NCBI GenBank assembly: GCA_029264035.1
Contig: JARICS010000042.1
Span: 1 to 36,870, forward strand
Source: Dysgonamonadaceae bacterium
GTDB lineage: Bacteria; Bacteroidota; Bacteroidia; Bacteroidales; Dysgonomonadaceae
Direction of reading: 5' to 3'
DNA length: 36,870 bases
Below are positions 16,498-24,554 of this stretch, piece after piece (position 1 is the stretch's first letter; each line of letters begins with the position of its first letter). The position numbers and the translations under genes are program-made. A model generated the notes under the pieces. It did not search any database and was not told where the DNA came from. It was given only the letters and a program-made list of their open reading frames with translations.

Positions 16498-17820
16498 TTA
16501 ATATTTATTTTCTATCCTTGCACCAGGATAATAATGCTCCAAAATTGCATCATATTTATATCCCTTGTCTGCCATAACGGCTGCACCAATCTGGCAAAGG
16601 CCAACTCCATGACCCCAACCAGCCCCATATAGTGTAAATCCTGAGGGAATACCTTCATCATTTTCTTCGGCTGCTTCCACTACAAAGGCTGAACTATAAA
16701 GATGTGATTCTGATAATGTACGTCTTATTTCCAACTCTTTGCCAATAGTCATTACTCTTTCTGTACCAACAATTTTTAAACGAATGATGCGTCCAGATGT
16801 GCCACGTTCAAGAGGTGTTATTTCTAATATATCACCATAATCTATACCAGATCGCTTCAATATTAGTGCTGCAATTTCCTCTTGTGTATAGGTAACTTTC
16901 CAACGAAAAAAATCGGATGTCTCTTGGTCATAGTCGTTTAATACTTGTTTGAGCACTCTTGCATCTTTTGTATTACAGAAGGCAGCAGGCGAAGTTTTGA
17001 TCCATTCTTCTGCTTCTTCTTCAATAGTAAGATCGGGTTTTTCAAAAGCAATGTTTTTAGAGTCTGCTTTTCCCACCAAATAAGGATGAGGTGTTGGTTC
17101 CCAAACGTTTTCGAAGGTTTCTAAGAAACCTCCGCAACATTTGTAAAAGCGAGTATCGCAAATCGCATCCTCATACATCATCACTTGTCCATGAGTTTTT
17201 TCAATCACATCTGTAACCAAAGGCGTAGATTGCTTGGTGATTCCTTGGTAGCGTTGACAATGATCGTCGGCACATACATCAAAATTGGCATGGTCTTCAC
17301 GATCCCACCAACGCACAATTTCGTTACCATCTTCATAAGAAGTTTGGTAATTCTCTTTGCTTGTTTCTAACGATTTGTTTTTATCTACTTGAGCCAGTAA
17401 CCAACTTCTTGATATAACGGCGTGAGCTTTCAGCAACTCCTCAGAACTGGTGGCACTCATTTCGGATGAAATTACACTCACCAAATAATCTTCTAACGAC
17501 ACTATGTTTACAGCCGTTATCATATCATTTTCTATTATGAATTTGAGGTGACCTTGAAACTGCTGATCTTCTTTTCTCTCCCAATGAAAGTTTATCCCGA
17601 TAACCGCATCTTTCAATTCAAAAGAATCAGCATGAATATCGCTGGCATGCAATTGAACCTCATCGTATAGGTTACCATTGAAATCGATTTTTCCATTGGA
17701 TATCTGTGCACTATAATCGCCCTTCTCAAGGCTGTCGTTGTTAAGTTTGTATGAATTGAAAAGAGAGAACTTTATTTGTTGAGCACTCATTATGCCAACA
17801 CTAATGTGAGGTTCCGTCAT
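16498..17820 (-). CDS. SpoIID/LytB domain protein, probable peptidoglycan lytic enzyme
   Basis: A 440-residue protein whose core is a SpoIID domain: NIVSLEDYLVSVISSEMSAT places Glu120 where the catalytic Glu88 of Bacillus SpoIID lies, followed by LLKAHAVISRSWLLAQ and, near the end, GYGAGWGHGVGLCQIGA-type motifs (observed as YGAGWGHGVGLCQIG) and YDAILEHYYPG. SpoIID is a lytic transglycosylase acting on denuded glycans, which also fits the amidase encoded upstream. The first ~90 residues are a Bacteroidales-specific lead (INFHWERKEDQQFQG). No classical signal peptide is visible, which is odd for a wall enzyme. Cysteine-containing insert (CADDHCQRYQG) follows the core. Confidence 0.88.
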   Translation of the reverse strand: MTEPHISVGIMSAQQIKFSLFNSYKLNNDSLEKGDYSAQISNGKIDFNGNLYDEVQLHASDIHADSFELKDAVIGINFHWERKEDQQFQGHLKFIIENDMITAVNIVSLEDYLVSVISSEMSATSSEELLKAHAVISRSWLLAQVDKNKSLETSKENYQTSYEDGNEIVRWWDREDHANFDVCADDHCQRYQGITKQSTPLVTDVIEKTHGQVMMYEDAICDTRFYKCCGGFLETFENVWEPTPHPYLVGKADSKNIAFEKPDLTIEEEAEEWIKTSPAAFCNTKDARVLKQVLNDYDQETSDFFRWKVTYTQEEIAALILKRSGIDYGDILEITPLERGTSGRIIRLKIVGTERVMTIGKELEIRRTLSESHLYSSAFVVEAAEENDEGIPSGFTLYGAGWGHGVGLCQIGAAVMADKGYKYDAILEHYYPGARIENKY

Positions 17821-17865
17821 GGTTATGTTGTATTATTTTTTTTGTTTATATGGAAAAATTACCAT

Positions 17866-19320
17866 TTAATCTTTTTGTCTTGCTAATAATTCCCAAGTGC
17901 GAATTCTATCTTTATATGTGTTGTGACCGTTCATTTTCACAATGTCTAATGAGGCATCCGAGTTATCATCCCATCTGCGACAAAGGTACAACACATCGTA
18001 TATTCTACCTATCTGATAATTGCGAGATATATTCAATCCTAATGCATAGTCTTCACCATAACTTGTGTTTGGCACTTTTATGTCGCGCAACACGGGAGTA
18101 TAGAATGCACGAGGAGCACCCAGTCCATTAATACGTAGTGCATTGTTTCTACCATTATCAGGGGTCCACTCTTTGTGGTCAATTATACCGGGAGCAATGG
18201 TGTTCATGTCAAAGTCTGTCATTTTATAAGTCCCCACTACCATTGCACAATTTTGCTCATAAAAAGCTTTTACAATCTTTTGGAGAGTGTTCTCATCACT
18301 GTACACATCATCACTATCTAATTGTATCGAAAACTTTCCACATTTTTCGTGGTGTACTCCCATGTTCCAGCATCCTCCAATGCCAAGGTCGTCTCTATTG
18401 GGTATTACGTGTATTAATCTTTCGTCATTTTTTGCAAATTCAGCAATCGCTTCTGTTGTTCCATCTGTAGAGTGATTGTCAACAACGATGAGATTAAACT
18501 TAAAGTCTGTTTTTTGTATGAGAACAGATTTAATTGCATCTTTCACTGTTTTTATTCTATCACGAACTGGAATAATTACAGAGGCTTCAAATTCGAAATC
18601 ATCTTTGTCAAATGCTATTGGCTCGAACACAGGTTCAAGGTATGCTCCAACATCTTTAAGATGTTGCGTACAAGACTGTTCCATCTCTATTTGAACTTTG
18701 CGGTTCTTTGGATCAACGTAGTCAAATATCTTTTCGCCCGATTTGCGTGTGTCTTAATCTATTTCAGAGTAGAGATATTCGTTGATGTGAACAAGGTCGT
18801 TTTTTTGAGAAACCTTCAATCGTAAATCGTACAATCCAGCGAAGTCATAACTTTGCTTGTCCATGTTTTCTGCAGCATTTTTTAGAGCCTTGCTGCTGTA
18901 AATCATGAGCGATCCAAAATTAAAATCATCTCGCAAGCTTCCTTTTTGGTAGCTAATCACTGGATTGTTTTTCTTCACACCATCTGCAATTGCATAATAG
19001 TCAGCGTATACCATCCCTGCACTTGTATCTTCGGCAATTTTAATCATACGCTCCAAAGCAAAGTAACCTAATTTCAAAACAGTTGATTTCTGATAAATAA
19101 GTGTATAGTCAGCTGTTGTATTTTCAGCAATTTTCAGCACTGTCTGAGTACTTTGCATGCTGTCAATTTCAATTATTTTGCATCCTTCTATTGGGTTCAT
19201 CCCTTTTTGAGGTGAAAGCAGAAAGATGTTCTTCACATACTCCGATTGTTTTATTTGCTCTACTGTCTTTGCAGCTTGTTCTTGCTGCGTGTATAAAATA
19301 AAAGCGTCAATAGTTTTCAT
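17866..19320 (-). pseudogene. Glycosyltransferase family 2-like gene interrupted by an in-frame TAA
   Basis: Two open frames lie in the same frame and together read as one 484-residue protein broken by a single TAA at 18754-18756. The upstream part (18757-19320, 188 residues, MKTIDAFILYTQQ...HINEYLYSEID) resembles the N-terminal half found in long Bacteroidales GT2 proteins; after the stop the frame continues at once with DTRKSGEKIFDYVDPKNRKV and then MEQSCTQHL (18684) and a GT-A domain: SVIIPVRDRIKTVKDAI, VVDNHSTDGT and the metal-site LDSDDVY. The 23 codons between the stop and the next ATG are clearly protein-like. A one-base change (for example GAA to TAA) explains it; a sequencing error or readthrough are alternatives. 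It lies within the salvage operon. Confidence 0.8.
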
Positions 19321-19394
19321 TGTTTCTATATTTTATTGGGTTAAATTATTTGTTTATATTTTTGATATATATATCTATTTTGATACTGCTTTCC

Positions 19395-22300
19395 TCACTC
19401 TTCCATAGCTTTCACAATTCCTTTTATTAGATCAGTGCGCATGTTTTGATCTTTTATCGATTCAATAGGAAAGCCCAGTATGCAGGTTTTGTATTGATCT
19501 CCTTTATAAAAAGTACCAGCGCTGAAGTTGTTCTCTGTGTATCTATATATGGTATATGCTTTCTCACCCACAGGTTCAATAGCATCTGGGTTTTCTACCA
19601 CATACGATTCGCTGTTCAGCTCGTTGTAGTAGTTGAAATTGCCTTCAATCGATTTAAATGGTGATGTAACTGATTTCACTCTACCTGTTACGCCACCATA
19701 ATTGTTGCGCCATTTATATTTAAGTGTTTCTTCAGCCCATTCCTTATCAGCAATGTCAGCAAATTGATTGTCCCACAAATCTGTGCCAACGAAAGCACCA
19801 CTCACTATCATATTACCACCACTGTTGCAATAATCTGTTATGATTTGCTGGTTAGCTTTTGTAAATGTTTTGTGCTGTGCCATCATTGCACCTCGAGCAA
19901 TGGGCCATTCGCGTTGTTTACCCAATATCCAATCTACAATTTTGTAGTTGTTATTGAGCAGAACTATTCCATGTTCTACAGCTTTTGCCGATGTAGATAC
20001 AAATGAATAACCAGCTTCGGCAAAACCTTTTCCATGCAATGAGGGATAGTCAAAACTATTCCCTGCAATGGCAGTAGTCTCATAGTTGGCATCGCTATCT
20101 CCAAAACCCGATGAGTCGTCATCCATCCACGGGATACTTCGCCTAAATTCGTGCATCTGTCCAATAAAGTGATGGTCAGAAATATACGGAATGCCATTAT
20201 CTTCTCTACCAACAAAACCTGCAATACTATCGCTGCTGGAAAAACTAAATGGAGCTGATGTACGGGTGAATCCATTCACAATCATAACAGAGCCTTTTTC
20301 CTTACTATTACGATATACTGATAATATCTCAGATGGAAAACTTTGCCCACCTTCATTCATTGCTGTAACTTTAAAGCTATATAGTTTGTCTTTTTCAATC
20401 GCAATTTTCACAGAGCTTTGTGATGTTACAAATCCGTTATCAAAATCATTGTCATCAATACGCGTATATACAATATATTTAGTTGGTTTCGCAGTTGGTT
20501 CTTTGTCATCAAAGGTTTCTTCCCATTTCAGTTCAATTTGTTTGTCTCCGCTAAACTCTGTACTGAATTTCTGTACGGGAAGTGGTTGTACTACATAGTC
20601 TCTGTTATATTGAGAAGCAATAAATTTGAGCATCCCTTTATAAATAGATCTACTAACAGTGAAGCGAAATGCGGGGTCTAAACCATAACGCATATCAGCA
20701 AAGTTTTGGTGCGATAGCAATTCTAATAGCATGGTAGGAACATTAGGAACTCGCGCTTCGCTGTACGATCTATTCCATAAATGGCGACGAGTCCAATTGG
20801 GTTCAAAGTCTGCTCGAATATCGTTGGTTATTTCTTGCATTATCAACTCTGTCAGGTCGCGTGCTGCCCATCTTGAGGTTCCATTTTCAAACTTCTCCTC
20901 GTTGTGGTGTGTCATATAAATTCCCAATGTCCCTATGATCGAGTCATTCATTGTAGTACCTGCATCTGAGTGGAAAGCAAAAGCTAAATCAATAGGGACT
21001 TTCAATCCATCGGCTTTTGGTAATACAGATGAACCACCTGCAATGTAATTTACCCAATAACCTCTGCTTTGAAAATCGTCGGTATAATCATTTTTGCTCT
21101 CGCTTATATTGTAAATGCTATCGGGTGTTCCAGCCCACTGCAACCAATAGCGTGCCGCTTCGGCATAACGAGGATATCCACTCACTTCGGGAGCAAACTC
21201 TATATTAGCCAATATATTTTGTTGAGTAGCAGGATTATCAGAACTTTTAGCATTCTCTTTTTCAAAACCTGCAGCGTGTGGGAGTCGTGCAATATTGCCC
21301 ATGCCTCCTCCAATTTTCACAGCATCAGCTGTTACTATTTTTCCTTCTTTGCTACTTTTGTTAGTTAAAACAACTCTATGATTTTTATCTCTCTCAAATG
21401 TGAAATGGTCTAAAAATATCCAAGTTCCTCCACCCATTTGTTGATTCACTAAGAAATCTGTTTCGCCACCAGCATGATATACCCTGTAGTGTGCTTCGTC
21501 AGTACTGTTGTCAAATGATTGATAAGAAACATACACACCATATTTGTCTTTTCGTGGAATGGCAGGAACCCATTCAGCTAAACTCTCTTTTCCTTCAGTT
21601 ATGGATTTTATTTGTCGAGCTGTTCCCATCTTAAAAGGATTCTCTCCATCCAAATAAAACTCTTTTGTGTGTGCAAAACCTGGCATAGAGGTGTCTTGCC
21701 AATCTGTTTTTTCGTTTGTCTCTCGGTATACAGATTGTGAATTATTAGTTATGTTGTTATCCACAATAATTTCGGTCTGATTATAATCGCGCTCTCGAGG
21801 TAGCATAACATTGGCTCCTGCATTTTCGAGCATCGGTACAATGAAGGGGACAACGTAGCTCTGGGTATAAATGTCCTCTACTGTTTGGAAGATGCGTGCT
21901 CTTTGCCACTCCCATCGACTTAGCTTTTGTTCATAATACCAACCGTGGCTTTGCCAAAGGGCAATATGATTGTTTTGTAGACCTTTGGAGATTGAACGAA
22001 TAGGCGATGATATATTTTTAGTGAGAGGAGCAGATACTTTATGAGCAATAACTCTTTCCTTATCCTTATCAAGAGTGTGACGGTAGAAATTGGGGATAAG
22101 GTTAGTTATCTCTTGTTGATCGGTGAATACGCTTATAGCATATTCATTTTGTTGTTGAGGAAGATAATTTCGAATGCTGTCGTAAATACTATTCACAGTC
22201 TCTTCACGCATGGGTATATAAGAGAGTGGTAGACCTGCATATATCTCGACAGTTTTCTCTTGATGATTAATAGCAATGCTATCAACTTTTATTTTAGTTG

Positions 22301-22430
22301 GTTGCACCTTGCTTTCTAAGTAGATATTGGAAAGATGCTGTGTCAGTTGATCTTTCAATTGAGGTATTACGGTTTGTGCTGTTGTTGTCAAAACCAATAA
22401 TGAAAAGATAAAAAGTATTTGTTTTTTCAT
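19395..22430 (-). CDS. Secreted N-acetylmuramoyl-L-alanine amidase with inserted golvesin-like domain and FN3
   Basis: A 1011-residue exported protein (signal peptide about 1-19, ending TTAQT). It reads as an Amidase_3-type zinc amidase split by an insertion: first ligand region ALWQSHGWYYE (His162) and the MLPRERD strand (about 209-215), then a golvesin C-terminal-like beta domain (about 295-375, YGVYVSYQSFDN...VTADAVKIGG), then the second half with AFHSDAGTT (His487) and the catalytic-glutamate region LLELLSHQNFAD (Glu570). A fibronectin type III-like module follows (about 615-715) and a C-terminal Rossmann-like segment (NQQIITDYCNSGGNMIVSGA). Such enzymes cut stem peptides from MurNAc. It starts 15 bp after folA and fits the salvage operon. 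Domain reading by eye; reaction inferred. Confidence 0.82.
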   Translation of the reverse strand: MKKQILFIFSLLVLTTTAQTVIPQLKDQLTQHLSNIYLESKVQPTKIKVDSIAINHQEKTVEIYAGLPLSYIPMREETVNSIYDSIRNYLPQQQNEYAISVFTDQQEITNLIPNFYRHTLDKDKERVIAHKVSAPLTKNISSPIRSISKGLQNNHIALWQSHGWYYEQKLSRWEWQRARIFQTVEDIYTQSYVVPFIVPMLENAGANVMLPRERDYNQTEIIVDNNITNNSQSVYRETNEKTDWQDTSMPGFAHTKEFYLDGENPFKMGTARQIKSITEGKESLAEWVPAIPRKDKYGVYVSYQSFDNSTDEAHYRVYHAGGETDFLVNQQMGGGTWIFLDHFTFERDKNHRVVLTNKSSKEGKIVTADAVKIGGGMGNIARLPHAAGFEKENAKSSDNPATQQNILANIEFAPEVSGYPRYAEAARYWLQWAGTPDSIYNISESKNDYTDDFQSRGYWVNYIAGGSSVLPKADGLKVPIDLAFAFHSDAGTTMNDSIIGTLGIYMTHHNEEKFENGTSRWAARDLTELIMQEITNDIRADFEPNWTRRHLWNRSYSEARVPNVPTMLLELLSHQNFADMRYGLDPAFRFTVSRSIYKGMLKFIASQYNRDYVVQPLPVQKFSTEFSGDKQIELKWEETFDDKEPTAKPTKYIVYTRIDDNDFDNGFVTSQSSVKIAIEKDKLYSFKVTAMNEGGQSFPSEILSVYRNSKEKGSVMIVNGFTRTSAPFSFSSSDSIAGFVGREDNGIPYISDHHFIGQMHEFRRSIPWMDDDSSGFGDSDANYETTAIAGNSFDYPSLHGKGFAEAGYSFVSTSAKAVEHGIVLLNNNYKIVDWILGKQREWPIARGAMMAQHKTFTKANQQIITDYCNSGGNMIVSGAFVGTDLWDNQFADIADKEWAEETLKYKWRNNYGGVTGRVKSVTSPFKSIEGNFNYYNELNSESYVVENPDAIEPVGEKAYTIYRYTENNFSAGTFYKGDQYKTCILGFPIESIKDQNMRTDLIKGIVKAMEE

Positions 22431-22445
22431 GCTATTTACATATTA

Positions 22446-22979
22446 CTAATTCAGTTTTCGTATGTATGTTTGAAATGTATAGTCATAATCGTGTCTTTCA
22501 TCTGCCTTGTGTTTTTCTTCCTCTACAAGTTTCCATTCATTGAAGTCTACTTCAGGAAAGTAAGTGTCAGCTTCTTCAAAAGCATGATGTATTCGTGTAA
22601 GATATATTTTGTCAATTTTATCAATCACAGTATTGTATATTTGTCCACCACCAATAAAGAATATCTCCTTTTGATCTTTGCAATATTCCCACACCTGAGA
22701 AAGAGAGTGAAGCATCACGCAGTTTTCAAACTTTGTTTTCTTATTATTAGTAAGTACAATATTCATCCGCTTTGGCAATGCCGCACCTTTTGGCATTGCT
22801 TCAAGTGTGCGCCGTCCCATAATAATGGAGTTGTGTAAAGTAATTTTTTTGAAATGGCTCAAATCATTGGGTAAATGAGTAAGTAATTCTCCGTCTTTAC
22901 CAATGGCATTGTTCTCATCTACAACCACAACAATGGATGCAATGGGTCTTTTTTGTTCTATGTTGTTGTTCTTATTCAT
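22446..22979 (-). CDS. folA: Dihydrofolate reductase
   Basis: NADPH-dependent reduction of dihydrofolate to tetrahydrofolate. Chain of 177 residues with an N-terminal extension (MNKNNNIEQKRP) before the core: SIVVVVDENNAIGKDGELL (start of the fold), the substrate Asp/Glu region LTHLPNDLSHFKKIT, IIMGRRTLEAMPKGAALP, NIVLTNN, and FFIGGGQIYN with the conserved double glycine. The C-terminal DYDYTFQTYIRK closes the sheet. It follows thyA by 7 bp; the pairing is functional because ThyA produces the dihydrofolate that FolA reduces. It also links these genes to the downstream wall-salvage genes. Confidence 0.96.
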   Translation of the reverse strand: MNKNNNIEQKRPIASIVVVVDENNAIGKDGELLTHLPNDLSHFKKITLHNSIIMGRRTLEAMPKGAALPKRMNIVLTNNKKTKFENCVMLHSLSQVWEYCKDQKEIFFIGGGQIYNTVIDKIDKIYLTRIHHAFEEADTYFPEVDFNEWKLVEEEKHKADERHDYDYTFQTYIRKLN

Positions 22980-22986
22980 ATATCTG

Positions 22987-23781
22987 CTATATAGCCACTT
23001 CTCCTTTTATATGTGGATGAGGATTGTAGTTGATGAGTTCGAAGTCTTCAAACTTAAATCCGAAGATATCTTTTACATCAGGATTAATCTTAATAGTTGG
23101 TAAAGGCCTTAGCTCACGGCTAAGTTGCAATTTCACCTGATCGATATGATTAGAGTATATGTGTGCGTCACCAAATGTGTGTACAAAATCGCCTTCTTCC
23201 AAGTCGGTTACTTGTGCCATCATCTTAAGCAACAAGGCATATGAGGCAATATTAAAAGGAACACCCAAGAAGATATCGGCACTTCGTTGAAAAAGTTGTA
23301 AGCTCAGTTTTCCATCTGCCACATATAACTGAAAGAAGGCATGACATGGTGCAAGCTTCATTTGGGGTAGTTGAGCCACATTCCATGAGCTTACAATAAT
23401 GCGTCTTGAATCAGGGTTGTTTTTGATTGTCTCAATTACTTCCGATATTTGATCAATATGTCCACCGTTATAATCCGGCCACGAGCGCCATTGATTTCCG
23501 TAGATTGGACCAAGGTCACCATTTTCGTCTGCCCATTCATTCCATATTCTTACACCATTCTCTTGCAAGTATTTTACATTGGTGTCGCCATTCAAAAACC
23601 ATAGAAGCTCATATATAATAGATTTCAGATGTAGTTTTTTGGTTGTTAGCATCGGAAAACCCTCTGCAAGGTTGTATCTGCTTTGATGTCCAAATAGGCT
23701 TATTGTACCCGTTCCGGTTCGGTCATCTTTTCTTACACCTTCAGTCAGCACTCGCTGTAGAAGTTCTTTATACTGTCTCAT
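22987..23781 (-). CDS. thyA: Thymidylate synthase
   Basis: Converts dUMP to dTMP using methylene-tetrahydrofolate. With the start at 23781 ([11 protein letters not shown]) the protein has 264 residues, exactly the classical ThyA length; the frame is open 21 codons further but those residues ([13 protein letters not shown]) lie over the predicted message leader and are unlike the family. Visible motifs are [14 protein letters not shown] (phosphate arginine), [14 protein letters not shown], the catalytic cysteine in [34 protein letters not shown] and [12 protein letters not shown]. It is the first gene of the ten-gene minus-strand run and has its own well-formed promoter. Confidence 0.97.
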   Translation of the reverse strand: MRQYKELLQRVLTEGVRKDDRTGTGTISLFGHQSRYNLAEGFPMLTTKKLHLKSIIYELLWFLNGDTNVKYLQENGVRIWNEWADENGDLGPIYGNQWRSWPDYNGGHIDQISEVIETIKNNPDSRRIIVSSWNVAQLPQMKLAPCHAFFQLYVADGKLSLQLFQRSADIFLGVPFNIASYALLLKMMAQVTDLEEGDFVHTFGDAHIYSNHIDQVKLQLSRELRPLPTIKINPDVKDIFGFKFEDFELINYNPHPHIKGEVAI

Positions 23782-23803
23782 TCTTTTTATTCTTATAATA
23801 TAG

Positions 23804-23828
23804 GGTGTGTTAAAATGATAACCACACC
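23804..23828 (-). promoter_or_regulatory. Hairpin in the thyA leader
   Basis: GGTGTG-TTA (23804-23812) is complementary to TAAC-CACACC (23819-23828) with one bulged base, forming a stem in the ~56-nt untranslated leader just downstream of the predicted start point. It could slow or regulate translation or mark an operator; no known riboswitch is recognised. Confidence 0.35.
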
Positions 23829-23841
23829 TTAATAACAAATA

Positions 23842-23872
23842 CAAAAATAATGAATCTTTTGGTTTTAAGCAA
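23842..23872 (-). promoter_or_regulatory. Bacteroidetes promoter of the thyA-folA-salvage operon
   Basis: On the minus strand TTG (23872-23870), a 20-bp spacer and TATTTTTG (23849-23842) match the consensus. Transcription would start near 23837, giving a ~56-nt leader before the thyA ATG at 23781. No other consensus promoter is found in the short gaps further down the operon. Confidence 0.65.
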
Positions 23873-23922
23873 TGATATAAAGGAAATACACCCTAAAGGC
23901 CATATGATATTGTTTAAATTAC

Positions 23923-23930
23923 TACATTTG
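23923..23930 (+). promoter_or_regulatory. -7 element TACATTTG upstream of the lipoprotein gene
   Basis: Exact TAnnTTTG match 105 bp before the ATG at 24036, divergent from the thyA promoter. No correctly spaced TTG was found, so the call is weak; the leader would be about 100 nt. Confidence 0.3.
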
Positions 23931-24035
23931 TTAGAAAATGCAACTAAATTAGAACTTTTTCAATTAGTTATTCGTTCTAAATAGACCAATATGATTAAAA
24001 CAATAAAAAACCGATAACTATTAACAAACACTTAT

Positions 24036-24518
24036 ATGAAAACAAAACTTTTAAGATCAACTAAATATGCACTTCTTCTTTTATCTCTATTATTGATAGG
24101 ATATTCATGTTCTGACAGTGATCCTGTTCAGCAAATTGACTTTAATGAAACACAATGGGAAATTGTAAACGTTACTATAAAGAAAGCCGATTGGGAATGG
24201 GATAATAATGTTGGGAGGTATTTAGCTGTAGTAAATCTTCCAGAATTAACTCAGTTTGTATACGAAAAAGGTGCACAGTTTGGATATGTTTTTATGCCTA
24301 TGGATAATGGAAAAGAAGTGCAAAAAATGCTACCTTTTGTACACACTTACTGGGAAGATGATGGACAAGGAGGCGAAATATTATACACTGAGACCATTAG
24401 TTGCGACTTCATGTACGGATCGCCAAGTAGTGTTGCTTTCTACATTCAGTCATCAGACTTGTTTAGAAATGATGATATTTTGAGTGATTATGATTTTAGA
24501 GTTGTTCTGATTTGGTAA
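24036..24518 (+). CDS. Small lipoprotein, unknown function
   Basis: A 160-residue protein with a basic start, a hydrophobic core (YALLLLSLLLIGY) and a lipidation cysteine at Cys25 (IGYSC). Directly after the cysteine come SDSDP; an acidic stretch there is known in Bacteroidetes as a lipoprotein export signal that sends proteins to the cell surface. The mature part is aromatic-rich with alternating polarity (TQWEIVNVTIKKADWEWDN, FAYV-like beta strands, YDFRVVLIW at the end), suggesting a small beta-sandwich. I do not recognise the family. It is transcribed alone on the plus strand between two minus-strand groups. Confidence 0.85.
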   Translation: MKTKLLRSTKYALLLLSLLLIGYSCSDSDPVQQIDFNETQWEIVNVTIKKADWEWDNNVGRYLAVVNLPELTQFVYEKGAQFGYVFMPMDNGKEVQKMLPFVHTYWEDDGQGGEILYTETISCDFMYGSPSSVAFYIQSSDLFRNDDILSDYDFRVVLIW

Positions 24519-24554
24519 TTACTATTCTTATCTCTTATTCTCACAGCAAATTTT

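Larger units (their letters stand above)
10997..23872 (-). other. Predicted ten-gene operon: thyA-folA plus muropeptide/MurNAc salvage
   Basis: All ten genes lie on the minus strand with gaps of 7, 15, 74, 45, 30, 12, 27, 16 and 28 bp, one clear promoter at the upstream end and no hairpin terminator seen between them. The order is thyA, folA, amidase/golvesin, GT2 (interrupted), SpoIID, AmpG-like, NamZ, MurT-like, MurK-like, MurQ. The content describes a path from periplasmic wall fragments to GlcNAc-6-phosphate. The 74-bp gap before the GT2 gene is the likeliest place for an extra start, but has no TAnnTTTG. Confidence 0.65.

Noticed and set aside
23782..23844. Longer start for thyA
   Set aside because: It lies in the predicted leader with the hairpin, right after the promoter, and adds residues absent from the family.
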